Shown here: piece after piece, positions 1-9,029 of the stretch
Layout: every line of letters begins with the position of its first letter
How positions within the stretch are numbered: position 1 is the first letter of the stretch
Origin: CAZNXJ01 sp964577115
GTDB lineage: Bacteria > Planctomycetota > Planctomycetia > Pirellulales > Pirellulaceae
Assembly: GCA_964577115.1 (NCBI GenBank)
Contig: CAZNXJ010000001.1
Location: forward strand, 62,001-126,000
DNA length: 64,000 nt
Direction of reading: 5' to 3'
Program-made: the position numbers and the translations under genes
The notes under the pieces: generated by a model
The model's database searches: none
The model's input: only the letters and a program-made list of their open reading frames with translations
What the model was told of the DNA's origin: nothing

Positions 1-160
1 CCTGACCGACGTCATGCAGCGGCCGCCCCGTTCCGCGCTTCGCCTGCTCGACCGCGTGCAACCGCAGCAGCCGCACCGCCTGGAACCAGTCATAGCGATA
101 CGGGGCTGCAATAATCCGGTCGACTATAGAAGTACCTGTTCCCCTGCCCGTGGAGGCCAT
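1..160 (-). CDS. tssG: T6SS baseplate protein TssG, N-terminal part (runs off window)
   Basis: Reading the minus strand from an ATG at 160 gives about 53 residues with the typical TssG opening, including PYRYDWFQAVRLLRLH, which matches the family's PYRF-FFQAVRLLE-type start. In the known system TssG joins TssE, TssF and TssK to form the cytoplasmic baseplate wedge on which the contractile sheath assembles. The start lies inside the 3' end of tssF (37 nt overlap), so the two genes are translationally close, as in most T6SS clusters. The gene continues beyond position 1, so its C-terminal part and the genes after it (where hcp, vgrG or clpV might lie) cannot be seen. Confidence 0.85.
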   Translation of the reverse strand, partial: MASTGRGTGTSIVDRIIAAPYRYDWFQAVRLLRLHAVEQAKRGTGRPLHDVGQ

Positions 161-1968
161 CGATGAATCGCCTTCTCTCGTTTATTCGACCGAGCCACCA
201 AGGTCGTGAATGAATTGATCGAACTGTAGAGCCCGAGGAATCGTTCGAGCACCGAAGCGAACAGAAAAATCCCGCTTCCCGCGAATCGCTCTTCGGCCAG
301 GTCGACCGTGATCTCAACTCCCCGGCAGAATCCCGCCGCCACATCACCGCCCACGCGCCCGACGACGCGGCGGCTTTGGACGCTGAGCACCGACGCGACG
401 ATGGCACGTGTCTCCTCGGAATCCCGGAAGTCATACAACTTCAAGATCTCGCGCAGCGCCTCGGCACCGTTCTCGTTGTTGGCTAGCGATAAATGATTCA
501 GCGACAGGTGCGAGATGAGCCGCCAGTAGGTGCCCTTCAGCAGTGCGGGACGCAGCGTCGGGGTCGGCCGAGTCAGACACTGGATACGAGCCAACCCGCC
601 TCCCTCGGCGAACTGTAGTTTCGGCTGCCCTCCGCCGAATGGCAGCGAACGGGGCAGGTCGCGATTCAAGCACGTGACTTCGACGTCGATGGTCCAATCG
701 CGCGGAGCGGCCGGCGAGAACCCGAGATCGACAAACGACAAATAGACTTCCGTCCCGTTATCAATGCGTCCTCCCGCATAACCGGCCTCGCGCCGCTTGG
801 CGTACCAGAATGTCTGCTGCTTTTTCGCCTGCAGGACATGCTTGGCCGAGTAAAACGGCTCGAAGTCGACCTGCTCGCCGTCGCTGCTCGTCCCCGTCAC
901 GCGATCAATCGAATAGACCTCGTGTGAACGGGGCCGGCGTGCATCGGGAATCACGCGATATTCGAACTCCTCGTGTCCCACGCGAATCGGTTCGGCTCGG
1001 CGCTGGAACAAATTGATCACCGGCGTACACCCCAGTCGGAACGTATCGCGGCTCACGTTCTTTTCCAGATCGGGCATGTTCCGATTGACCAGCACGAAGA
1101 CTTCGAGCCGATCGTTCATTCCGCTGAGATGGCGCGGTTTGATACCCGTTAGGTCGATGAAAAGAAATTTCTCGGGGAATGCGAAGTACTCGGACAGCAG
1201 CCGGTAGCCGATAAACGACTGCGGTCCGTAGGGGAGCACCCCTTCGTCGCGCTCAAAGCCCACCGGGCGCAGACATTTACTGGGAAGAAAAACGGGCCGC
1301 GGATCGTCCGGACCGGTAGCCAGCAGGATGCCGACGGCGTTGTTCAGCAGCAGTTCGTAGAGATCATAAACGTTCTGCGATTGACCATGGAGATAGAAGC
1401 GCAGGCGGTCGAGGGGCATCTGCCGGAAGGCGACTTTCGAGCTGAACGTCTGGAGTTCCAGTCGCAGCGCGGCCACGGCCTTGGCCGTCGCGGGATGCGC
1501 GGGAACCGGGAACGGATGCCCTTTGAAGTTCGCCGCCGCTAGTTCGATGGGCCAGAGCTTGGCGTCGTAGCACGTCCGAAACCGGCACGGATCCCCCTCG
1601 CTCAGCGTCGGCTCGGATTCAATCACTTCACCGCGAGGTACTACATAACCGCCCGACAGCTCGGCTTGGCTGCGATCAAGCGTCAGCTCGACGATCGCCA
1701 TCGACGGTACCGGAGCGAGGTAATGCGGGTAGAGAACGCCCAGCATTGCCTCGGTGATTTCCGGAAAATCGTCCTCGAGCTTGTGGCGCACCCGCGCGTT
1801 CAAATAGGCGAACGCTTCCAACAGTCGCGCGACGTGCGGGTCGTCGGAAAGGTTGGGGCCGAGCCGCAATCGTCCGGCGATTTTGGGGTGCGCTTCCGCG
1901 AACTCCTGGCCCATCTTGTTCAAGAAGGTGAGTTCGCGGCGGTAGTAGGGCAGCAGTTCGTCGGTCAT
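124..1968 (-). CDS. tssF: T6SS baseplate subunit TssF
   Basis: The 614-residue protein has the family opening MTDELLPYYRRELTFLNKM followed by HPKIAGRLRLGPNLSDDPHV, the hallmark N-terminus of TssF (VasA/ImpG). Its length is normal for the family (about 580-630). TssF is the main structural wedge component of the T6SS baseplate and works in the cytoplasm next to the membrane complex. The start overlaps the end of tssE by 4 nt and its end overlaps tssG, so tssE, tssF and tssG form a tightly coupled translational unit. No truncation or frameshift is visible. Confidence 0.96.
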   Translation of the reverse strand: MTDELLPYYRRELTFLNKMGQEFAEAHPKIAGRLRLGPNLSDDPHVARLLEAFAYLNARVRHKLEDDFPEITEAMLGVLYPHYLAPVPSMAIVELTLDRSQAELSGGYVVPRGEVIESEPTLSEGDPCRFRTCYDAKLWPIELAAANFKGHPFPVPAHPATAKAVAALRLELQTFSSKVAFRQMPLDRLRFYLHGQSQNVYDLYELLLNNAVGILLATGPDDPRPVFLPSKCLRPVGFERDEGVLPYGPQSFIGYRLLSEYFAFPEKFLFIDLTGIKPRHLSGMNDRLEVFVLVNRNMPDLEKNVSRDTFRLGCTPVINLFQRRAEPIRVGHEEFEYRVIPDARRPRSHEVYSIDRVTGTSSDGEQVDFEPFYSAKHVLQAKKQQTFWYAKRREAGYAGGRIDNGTEVYLSFVDLGFSPAAPRDWTIDVEVTCLNRDLPRSLPFGGGQPKLQFAEGGGLARIQCLTRPTPTLRPALLKGTYWRLISHLSLNHLSLANNENGAEALREILKLYDFRDSEETRAIVASVLSVQSRRVVGRVGGDVAAGFCRGVEITVDLAEERFAGSGIFLFASVLERFLGLYSSINSFTTLVARSNKREKAIHRWPPRAGEQVLL

Positions 1969-2459
1969 CGCAGTTCCGCCTGGACTTCGAACTTTCCATC
2001 CGCCGGTTCGAGTGCCGAGCTGAAGACGACGGGTTCCGGCGCGGGTTCGGCGTACAGCAGCGCGTCGATGCGAAAGCGGACCATTCGGTCGGCGTCATCT
2101 TTGTTCTTGAGAATCTCGACGCGCACCGTCTTGAAGCGCGGCTCGAAGCGCCGAATGACATCCTCGATCACGCGCCGCAAGTTCTCCCGATCCGAATGAG
2201 CGCCCATGTTGGCGCCGGAAAAATCCGGAATGCCATAATTGACCAGCGACGTTTCCAGCTCGTTCATATCCGGCGGCCAGGCGACGCACCGCCAGCGTGT
2301 GTTGAGCAGATTTTCCAAATCGCGCCGCACGCTGTTCTTCATCTCGCGCAGCAACTGCGAACGCGACTTGGGCAACTCGGTGCTCGACTCCGGCTCATAA
2401 TCGATCAACCGGTCAAGCAGCGAAGGCACCAGTTCCTGATCTGGTCGTATTCGGCTCAT
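1965..2459 (-). CDS. tssE: T6SS baseplate protein TssE (gp25-like)
   Basis: This 164-residue protein belongs to the gp25-like baseplate family. It contains the conserved run RRDLENLLNTRWR and, further on, VNYGIPDFSG, both typical of TssE, followed by the IEDVIRRFEPR helix. TssE initiates sheath polymerisation on the baseplate in the cytoplasm. The start codon at 2459 follows a 117-nt spacer after tagJ, and the stop overlaps the tssF start by 4 nt. Length is normal (about 130-170). No oddities are seen. Confidence 0.93.
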   Translation of the reverse strand: MSRIRPDQELVPSLLDRLIDYEPESSTELPKSRSQLLREMKNSVRRDLENLLNTRWRCVAWPPDMNELETSLVNYGIPDFSGANMGAHSDRENLRRVIEDVIRRFEPRFKTVRVEILKNKDDADRMVRFRIDALLYAEPAPEPVVFSSALEPADGKFEVQAELR

Positions 2460-2576
2460 CGTCCACTACGGCTTGAAAAACGTCCCCGTAATTTCGGAAG
2501 CAGCACCCAACCGCTGGGGCGCCGGTCCTGCGAGGCGAGTCGTCCGAACGCGTGGCGCCCTTCTCGAATCGCTCGC

Positions 2577-3407
2577 CTATTCGGCCTCCTCCGCTTCCTC
2601 GGCTTCCGCATCGTCTTCAATTTCCAGCTCGAGGTGCTTGATCTGCAAAAGCGTCTTGTCTTCTTCACCGATCAGGAGAATGCGCAGGCCCAGTCCACGA
2701 GCCAGACCGGCCGGCGTTTCGCGCCAATCCGTGCCGCGGCCCAATCGCAGTTGATCGTCGCCTTCCTGCGTGGTGCCGGCGTAGATGGTCGGCAAATACA
2801 CTTCTCCGTCGGGGCCCCCGGCAACCGAGAGGTAGGCGCGCAGCCAGAGCAAATCGCGTGGTCGTTCGGGCGGTCGCACTTCGAGGACGCGGATACGTTC
2901 AAAGGGTACCCAGAAGTACTTGCCGGTCGACGAGAGCACTTCGAGAACACCGGCGGTACGGTCGTCGGCGTCGCGAAGGCCTTCGAACGGCTGGCCATCA
3001 CACGTACCCCGAACGCGCGGCCGTTCGGCTTCCACTTCCGCAACGAGCTGAGCGACCTGCTCCTCGTCGCCTTCGCGGAGCGCGACGAGCAACTTGGCTT
3101 GCCGCGTGAGTCCATCGGTGACGTTGGTAACAAACTCAGGCGCTCGCCCTTCGTAAAACACTTCCTGCCGAGCCGTCTCGGCGCGAATCAATTGCCGCCA
3201 GAGGCTGACGCCGACCATCGCCTGCGGATCCTGCTGGCCGATGGTGTCGAGCTGGCGATCGGCGCGTTCGAGATCGCCGGCGATACACAGCAATTCACAC
3301 AGCTGTCCACGGCGCTGCGTATCCGTCGGATGCTTCTTCACGGCATCCAGCGCCGCAGCGACGGCCTCGGTCAGCTTTCCGGCACGATAGAGTTCACTCG
3401 GAGTCAT
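2577..3407 (-). CDS. tagJ: T6SS accessory protein TagJ (ImpE family)
   Basis: The 276-residue protein starts with a TPR-like helical repeat segment (residues 1-110: ELYRAGKLTEAVAAALDAV, then RRGQLCELLCIAGDLERAD) and continues with the ImpE/SciE domain, including YFWVPFERIRVLEV and GEVYLPTIYAG. TagJ is an accessory protein reported to bind the sheath subunit TssB in some T6SSs. The C-terminus ends in a strongly acidic Glu/Asp/Ala tail. An AAGGG ribosome-binding site lies about 9 nt before the ATG. It sits between the second tssC and tssE, a usual place for tagJ. The 169-nt spacer before it may contain its own promoter. Confidence 0.88.
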   Translation of the reverse strand: MTPSELYRAGKLTEAVAAALDAVKKHPTDTQRRGQLCELLCIAGDLERADRQLDTIGQQDPQAMVGVSLWRQLIRAETARQEVFYEGRAPEFVTNVTDGLTRQAKLLVALREGDEEQVAQLVAEVEAERPRVRGTCDGQPFEGLRDADDRTAGVLEVLSSTGKYFWVPFERIRVLEVRPPERPRDLLWLRAYLSVAGGPDGEVYLPTIYAGTTQEGDDQLRLGRGTDWRETPAGLARGLGLRILLIGEEDKTLLQIKHLELEIEDDAEAEEAEEAE

Positions 3408-3576
3408 GGCAGCGGACCCTTGTTCGGGAGGTTAGACGTTCGGGCCTGGACGCGCGACCAGGGCCGGTTTTCGGACACTTACGTTTTCCAAATGGAAATG
3501 GGGGCCGCGCCCTCCCTTCGAATCCAGGCTCCTGGTGGTGGCCGGTGATAGTTCGGGATTGCGAGCCACGAAAATT

Positions 3577-5187
3577 TTACGGAGCGCGGGGCGGAGCAAT
3601 CTCGGTGGCCAGCCGCACGCTGGCCACCATCCGTTCAAGTTCGAAGTGCGGCGACAAATGCATCACACACTGAAACGCGCCGGGCTGCCCGGGCGTGTCA
3701 GTAACCTGCACCCGCGCTTCACGCAGCGGATGACGGGCCTTGGTTTCCATACTGGCCTCGCTGTCGGATGTAACGTAACGGAACAGCCAATTGTGCAGCG
3801 CGTGCTGGAACTCCTGGGCATCTTGAAAAACGCCAAGCCGTTCGCGCCCGAGCACCTTGATGTAGTGAGCAAAGCGCGAAACGCATAGCATGTACTGGAG
3901 CCGCGAAGAAATCTCGGCGTTGCGCGTCGCTTCGGGCCGGTCATACCGTTCGGGCTTCTGGATCGAGTGCGCCGAGTAGAAAGCCGAGTATTCCGTATCC
4001 TGGCAGTCGCATAGCGCCATGAAGCCGAGCTCGCTCAACTGCTTCTCGAGCGTATCCGTAATCACCACATCGGTACTCGACTTGATCGCCACGCCGTTTT
4101 TGTCGGTCGAGAAGGAATGCACGGGCAAGTCCGTAACCAGGCCGCCACCATCGACACCGCGCTGGACACCGCGGATATCCGCGAACCAACCCGAGGTGAC
4201 GAAGGCGCGGATGACGACACCGGCGAACGCGTAGGACGCGTTACCCCAGAGATACTTGCTGCGATCCGGTCCCGAAACGTCTTCGCGGAAGTGGAACCGC
4301 TCGGCGTTCGGGTTATCGCGCCGGTACTCGGGCGAACAATCCACGTCGTACGGCACGCGCATCAGCACTCGCGGCATCGTCAGCCCGACGAACCGCGCCT
4401 CTTCCATCCGCCGCAGATTCTGCCAGTTCAAGTACTCCAGCGCGGAAAATGTCCGCTCGTGGTCGATCGTCACTTCCAGGTCACTGAAGTCGTCCAGGCC
4501 GAACATGGCCGGGGCGGAGGCGGCGACGAACGGGCAGAAGGCGGCCGCCGCGACCTGAGCCAGGTTGCGCAAGAGGCTCATGTCGTCGTGCGGATGTTCC
4601 GGGGTCACGCGCGGATGGAATTCAAAGTCGCCGATCAGCAATCCAAACGGTTCGCCGCCCGGACGACCGAATTCGTCTTCATAAACCTTGCGGAACAGCT
4701 GGCTCTGATCGAACTCGATGGCGCGCTCGAAATCGCGTTCCAGTTCCCGGCGGCTAACGTTCAGCACGCGAATCTTGACATTCGCCGCCTCCTCCTCGTC
4801 GACACGCTCGACGAGATACTTGAGTCCGCGCCACGAGCTTTCCAGCTGCTGAAACTTCGGATGGTGCAGAATCGCGTTCAGCTGCGCGTTGATCAGCTCG
4901 TCGATCAGTAGCACGTCGCGATTCAGCCGCAGAGCAAGCTGGCGCTTGTCTTCAGGAATCCAGCTGCCGAGCCACAGTTGGAGGGCTTCGGCGGTCGTTT
5001 CCGCGGCGAGAAAGCGTTCGAGCGTCGAACCGGCGCGCTGAGCATCGCCGGCCTCCTGGAGATTCTGCCACAACCAGTGACGCTGCTCATCTTGCGCCGG
5101 CAGCGGCTTGGGAGGCGGCGGCGCGGGGACCGACTCGGCCTCGCGATAAACCTCTCGGGATCGTGATTCACCAGCGCCGGCACTCAT
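3577..5187 (-). CDS. Second T6SS sheath large subunit, TssC paralogue
   Basis: This 536-residue protein is a full-length TssC/VipB family member. It shares LLIDELINAQLNAILHHPKF, SSWRGLKYLV, IEFDQSQLFRKVYEDEFG and PGGEPFG with the neighbouring TssC (5375-6868). Compared with that copy it has a Pro-rich N-terminal extension (around residues 20-30) and ends at APPRAP. In the known system TssC pairs with TssB to build the contractile sheath. Two TssC-like genes side by side suggest either a mixed sheath or a specialised part such as a cap or baseplate-proximal ring; this is inference. It is separated from the upstream tssC by 187 nt that contain a perfect hairpin, so the two may be expressed at different levels. 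Confidence 0.9.
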   Translation of the reverse strand: MSAGAGESRSREVYREAESVPAPPPPKPLPAQDEQRHWLWQNLQEAGDAQRAGSTLERFLAAETTAEALQLWLGSWIPEDKRQLALRLNRDVLLIDELINAQLNAILHHPKFQQLESSWRGLKYLVERVDEEEAANVKIRVLNVSRRELERDFERAIEFDQSQLFRKVYEDEFGRPGGEPFGLLIGDFEFHPRVTPEHPHDDMSLLRNLAQVAAAAFCPFVAASAPAMFGLDDFSDLEVTIDHERTFSALEYLNWQNLRRMEEARFVGLTMPRVLMRVPYDVDCSPEYRRDNPNAERFHFREDVSGPDRSKYLWGNASYAFAGVVIRAFVTSGWFADIRGVQRGVDGGGLVTDLPVHSFSTDKNGVAIKSSTDVVITDTLEKQLSELGFMALCDCQDTEYSAFYSAHSIQKPERYDRPEATRNAEISSRLQYMLCVSRFAHYIKVLGRERLGVFQDAQEFQHALHNWLFRYVTSDSEASMETKARHPLREARVQVTDTPGQPGAFQCVMHLSPHFELERMVASVRLATEIAPPRAP

Positions 5188-5301
5188 GTTTCCGTGACGA
5201 ATCGGCCCGCAAATGAGGAGGAATCACGCAAAAGCATCAAGCCCGCAAATTGCGCCGTCAATGCCCCCGTCCGCTGGTCGCATACCCCCGGGCCACAACG
5301 A

Positions 5302-5329
5302 AGACAGGCGTCGCTCGGGACGCCTGTCT
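5302..5329 (-). terminator. Perfect hairpin between the two tssC genes
   Basis: AGACAGGCGTC at 5302-5312 is an exact inverted repeat of 5319-5329, with the 6-nt loop GCTCGG. It lies 46 nt after the tssC stop codon in the direction of transcription and 115 nt before the start of the second tssC. The sequence after it on the minus strand (CTTCGTTGT) is only weakly T-rich, so it is more likely an attenuator or an mRNA 3'-end stabiliser than a complete terminator. Confidence 0.5.
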
Positions 5330-5374
5330 CGCTGAGTCCACGGGTCGGTAGGGCGTGACAGCGACGCGCCGCGC

Positions 5375-6868
5375 TTAACCGCCCATCTTTGGAATGCGAG
5401 CGACCATGCGCATCGAGGTGGTCAGCTCTTCCAACTGCAGCCAGGGCCGCATCCAGGCTACCGCGTTGTACACGCCCGGTTGTCCCGGAACTTCCACCAC
5501 CGAGACCTTGGCTTCACGGAGCGGGTAGCGGGCGCGGACATCGGCGCTGGGCTTCGAATCGGCCGAGACGTAGTTGTGGATCCAGCGGTCCAGCCACGCC
5601 TCGACGTCCTCGCGTTCCATCGACGAACCGATCTTGTCGCGAGCGATCACCTTCAGATAGTGCGCGAAGCGCGAGGTCGCCATGATGTACGGCAGGCGGG
5701 CCGAGATGGCCGCGTTGGCCGTCGCCTCGGGGCGGTCGTACTTCTTCGGCTTCTGCACGGTCTGCCCGCCAAAGAACACCGCGTAGTCGGTGTTCTTATA
5801 GTGCGACAGGGCGAGGAACCCGAGTTTGCTGAGTTCGGCTTCGCGGCGGTCGGTGATCGCGATTTCCGTCGGGCACTTCAAATCGGTATCGCCGTCGTCC
5901 GCTTTGAAGATGTGCGCCGGCAGGCCCTCGACCTTACCACCGCTTTCCGCCCCACGAATGGCGACGCAGAAGCCGTATTTGGCGAACGCGTCGGTCAGTT
6001 TCGTGCCCATGACGTATGCGGTGTTCATCCAGCAATACTGGTCATGGTCCACCGCCACCGATTCGCCATTGGGGCCCAGCGGCACTTCCTCGAAGTTGAA
6101 TTCTTCGACCGGCTTGGTGTTAGCGCCGTAGGGCAGACGCGCGAGCGTACGCGGCATCGTCAGCGCGACGAAACGCGAATCTTCGCTGTCGCGGAACGCA
6201 CGCCACTTCGTGTATTCCACCGTGTCGAAGATCTTTTCGAGATCGCGCGGCTTGCTCAGATCCTGCCACGACTCGAAGCCGAACAGCTTCGGATCGGCGG
6301 CCGAAATGAACGGGCAGAAGGCAGCCGCCGCCACGTTCGAGATTTTGCTGAGCAGATCGATGTCTTCCGGGTGATTGGTGAACTCGTAGTCGCCAATCAG
6401 CGCCCCGTACGGTTCGCCACCCGGCTGGCCAAATTCGTTTTCGTACAGCTTCTTGAAAATCTGGCTCTGATCGAATTCAACGGCCCGGTCAACGTCCTTG
6501 AACAGCTCGCGCTTGCTGACATTCAGGACTTTGAGCTTGAGCTGAGCGCTGGTCTCGGAATTCATGACCAGGTAGTTCAAGCCGCGCCACGTGCCTTCCA
6601 ACTTCTGGAAGTCCGGGTGGTGCATGATGGCCGCGAGCTGCTTGGAGATGGCCTGGTCGATGGCCTGGATGCCGGCGTTCAGCGAGCGGCAGACGTCCTT
6701 GGAGAAGGTCACCGTTCCCTTGAGCGCCTCGCCGACCAACGTCGACAGCAATTCCTTCGTGCGGTCCGGTTCCGTCTGCTTCGTTGCCGAGATGGCTTCA
6801 TCCAGCAGACTGACGCTGGCCAATTCGGTCTCGGCCGCTTGCATTTCTTCGTTGCGTTGCGTGCTCAT
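5375..6868 (-). CDS. tssC: T6SS sheath large subunit TssC (VipB)
   Basis: The 497-residue protein is a standard TssC: AIDQAISKQLAAIMHHPDF, GTWRGLNYLV, VEFDQSQIFKKLYENEFG and PGGEPYG are all present, and the length matches the family (about 490-500). With TssB it polymerises into the cytoplasmic contractile sheath around the Hcp tube. The ATG overlaps the tssB stop by one base (TAATG), and an AAGGGAG ribosome-binding site lies 7 nt upstream inside the end of tssB, so the two sheath subunits are translationally coupled and probably made in equal amounts. This copy is the canonical partner of TssB. Confidence 0.96.
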   Translation of the reverse strand: MSTQRNEEMQAAETELASVSLLDEAISATKQTEPDRTKELLSTLVGEALKGTVTFSKDVCRSLNAGIQAIDQAISKQLAAIMHHPDFQKLEGTWRGLNYLVMNSETSAQLKLKVLNVSKRELFKDVDRAVEFDQSQIFKKLYENEFGQPGGEPYGALIGDYEFTNHPEDIDLLSKISNVAAAAFCPFISAADPKLFGFESWQDLSKPRDLEKIFDTVEYTKWRAFRDSEDSRFVALTMPRTLARLPYGANTKPVEEFNFEEVPLGPNGESVAVDHDQYCWMNTAYVMGTKLTDAFAKYGFCVAIRGAESGGKVEGLPAHIFKADDGDTDLKCPTEIAITDRREAELSKLGFLALSHYKNTDYAVFFGGQTVQKPKKYDRPEATANAAISARLPYIMATSRFAHYLKVIARDKIGSSMEREDVEAWLDRWIHNYVSADSKPSADVRARYPLREAKVSVVEVPGQPGVYNAVAWMRPWLQLEELTTSMRMVARIPKMGG

Positions 6869-7392
6869 TAGTTATCTCCCTTGTCGCCGCCTTCTACGTC
6901 GACGCCGAGTTCCGAGGAAAGTTTCTTGAGCTGTTCCGTATTGGTGAGGACCTGTTCGAGCACGGATTCGAGCTTATCGCTGCGATCGACTTTGGCGAGC
7001 AGGTCACGCAGCCGATCTCGTGTTTCGAGCAGCTTCCGGAGCGGCTCGACCTGCTTGGCCACGTTCACCGGCTCGAAGTCCGCCATGCTTTCGAACTTGA
7101 GCTGCACCGCCATCTCGGTCCCGTCGTTCTGCAGCGTGTTTTCGACGCGCAGGTTAAGCCCCGGGGTCATGCGGCGCATGACTTCGTCGAAGTTATCGCG
7201 GTCGATTTGAACGAACTTGCGATCCTTGAGCGGCTTGAGCTTCTCGGTGGGATTCCCCGAAAAATCCCCTAACACGCCGACGACGAAAGGCAGTTCCTTT
7301 TCGACTTGAGCGCCTTCGGTTTCCACCTCGTACGTGATGTGAACACGCGGTTTTCGAACACGCTTTAGCTTGTCATGAATACTCGAACTCAT
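6868..7392 (-). CDS. tssB: T6SS sheath small subunit TssB (VipA)
   Basis: The 174-residue protein begins with SIHDKLKRVRKPRVHITYEV and has LPFVVGVLGDFSG and FVQIDRDNFDEVM, the signature segments of TssB (VipA/ImpB). It forms the sheath heterodimer with TssC. A GGAGAGG ribosome-binding site lies just upstream of the ATG. The 170-nt gap after tssA may hold a promoter for the sheath genes. The C-terminal part (residues 130-174) is charged and helical, as expected for the helix that docks into TssC. Confidence 0.95.
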   Translation of the reverse strand: MSSSIHDKLKRVRKPRVHITYEVETEGAQVEKELPFVVGVLGDFSGNPTEKLKPLKDRKFVQIDRDNFDEVMRRMTPGLNLRVENTLQNDGTEMAVQLKFESMADFEPVNVAKQVEPLRKLLETRDRLRDLLAKVDRSDKLESVLEQVLTNTEQLKKLSSELGVDVEGGDKGDN

Positions 7393-7562
7393 CTAAATCC
7401 TCTCCTCGAAAAAGCGGCGAGTCGCTTACGGGCCCTCACCGGCGCTCAGAAAGGCAACCGATCCAATGTTGTAAGCCGATATCTGAAGGGTTGCAAGACT
7501 TTAGGGGGAGAGCTCGACCGCACTTACGTGCTAACCGGCGGCTCGCTTCCTGTCCCTATTTC

Positions 7563-8753
7563 TCAATATTCGTCATCCGACGAGTCGGGCGGCTTCGGGA
7601 TGCCCGTCCGGCGGAAGACGTCGTTGCGCACCGATTCATCGCTGATCAATTCGCGAAGCAATTCTGGAAGCGGCATCCGGCCCCAGCGCACCGCCTGCTC
7701 CAAGGCATACGAAACCGGCGAGTGCGGTTCGGTCCGCCGAAAGAAATCGGAGACTTGCAGCAGCGCACGAAACGCATCCTCGCGCGTCTGCAACCGGCCC
7801 GCGGAGACACTCGCCGAGGTATTCGCCGCCGCGGCGCCTTCCTCCCCTTCTTCCCCCGTCGCCGCCGCTCCTTCCTCGCCGGACTCCTCGCCCGCGCCGG
7901 GGCTGACGCGTTTCAAATAGAGTTCGACGCACGTTGCGCAGTCCTCGAGGACCGAACGAATTGTCGCCATCGACGGCGCGTAATTATTGCCGTCCTCATC
8001 CACGCAGCGGGCCGTCAGAACATCATCTAGGCGCGCCACTTCGGCGAGCGCTTCGCGGATGGCGTCGCACCGCGCCTGGAGCTCGGAGGGCGGCGTCTGC
8101 AGCATCGACCTTTCGAACTCTTCGAGCGGCGCCGTGCCGGCAGATTGGAGCTTTCGTTCGCGCGAGTTGGGGTCGGGGTCCGTCGAGATCTTCGACGCAA
8201 TCGAGTAGTCCCAGTACGAAAGCGGCCCGTACTCGTCGGAATGAACGAGCTCCACGCTGCGCAGCGGGGCAATCAAGACTCCGTCCGATTCGTCGCCATT
8301 CAATCCGGCGATCTGCGAGACCTTGAATTCGATCGGCGATTCGTCGTCATCCTCTCCCGGCAGCGGATGCAATTGGTCCCAGTACCGTTCGACCAGCTCG
8401 CGCGTGAGTTGTAGTCCGTCGCGCAAACCGACGAACCCTCGCGTGCGCACCAGCGCTTCGATCAGCCACGCAGCGACCCATAGGTCCTTGGATTTCGTGC
8501 GCAGCACCCGCAGGGCTTCGGTTTCGACGATCCGCCAGTTGGGCGGATCGGGCGCTCTGGAATCCTCTTCACGCGCCGTGCGCCAACGCAGGTACGCTCG
8601 TTCGGCCGAACGCGCTTCCTGGGCTGCCGTCTTCACCTTGTCGTAATCGGGATCAACCGTGCCGTCTTCGCGGCGTAGTGGCACCCCGGTGGGTGCATCC
8701 TCGGAAATCGGAGCCAACAGCGGTTCGAGATCCAGGCTTTCGGCGTCAACCAT
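7563..8753 (-). CDS. tssA: T6SS assembly protein TssA (ImpA N-terminal domain)
   Basis: The 396-residue protein carries the ImpA_N domain at its start (LEPLLAPISEDAPTGVPLR, then WRIVETEALRVLRTKSKDLW and RTRGFVGLRDGLQL), which identifies TssA proteins. TssA organises baseplate and tail assembly and can cap the growing sheath. Residues about 285-312 form a low-complexity Glu/Gly/Ala linker before a C-terminal region that ends with REDAFRALLQVSDFFRRTEPHSPV, the usual VasL/TssA C-terminal motif. The start ATG at 8753 has GAGGAA upstream. A 276-nt spacer separates it from the sigma factor gene, so a new transcript may begin here. Confidence 0.93.
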   Translation of the reverse strand: MVDAESLDLEPLLAPISEDAPTGVPLRREDGTVDPDYDKVKTAAQEARSAERAYLRWRTAREEDSRAPDPPNWRIVETEALRVLRTKSKDLWVAAWLIEALVRTRGFVGLRDGLQLTRELVERYWDQLHPLPGEDDDESPIEFKVSQIAGLNGDESDGVLIAPLRSVELVHSDEYGPLSYWDYSIASKISTDPDPNSRERKLQSAGTAPLEEFERSMLQTPPSELQARCDAIREALAEVARLDDVLTARCVDEDGNNYAPSMATIRSVLEDCATCVELYLKRVSPGAGEESGEEGAAATGEEGEEGAAAANTSASVSAGRLQTREDAFRALLQVSDFFRRTEPHSPVSYALEQAVRWGRMPLPELLRELISDESVRNDVFRRTGIPKPPDSSDDEY

Positions 8754-9029
8754 CCAGCGATTCCTCGAGCTTGGCCATCATAAGGGGCCGCACGCACATC
8801 TCCTCTGAGGAGAATATCTTATTGCCAGCGCCACAGAATTTAGTGGCCCGGCAAGGCCGCGTGATTTTCCCGCAGATCGCTCGCCAACCGCACCAGTCAT
8901 TCGGGCTGTAACGCGCGGGATGCCGAGAAGAAAGGGACGCGCCATCATAACCCGTCGCCTTCGGCTTCCCTGGAGTCACTTACGCGAACAGGCAAACCTG
9001 AGTTCAGCGCGATTATACGCTCTGTGCGT

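Noticed and set aside
2196..3548. A 450-residue plus-strand open frame across tssE's 5' part and tagJ.
   Set aside because: It is antisense to recognisable T6SS genes and has low-quality composition.
5480..6871. A 463-residue open frame on the plus strand antisense to tssC.
   Set aside because: It is the mirror of a strongly conserved gene in GC-rich DNA; its translation has no family resemblance.
8746..8979. A 77-residue minus-strand frame overlapping the start of tssA.
   Set aside because: There is no good ribosome-binding site at its start and no protein-like pattern; only a short leader peptide at its end could be considered.
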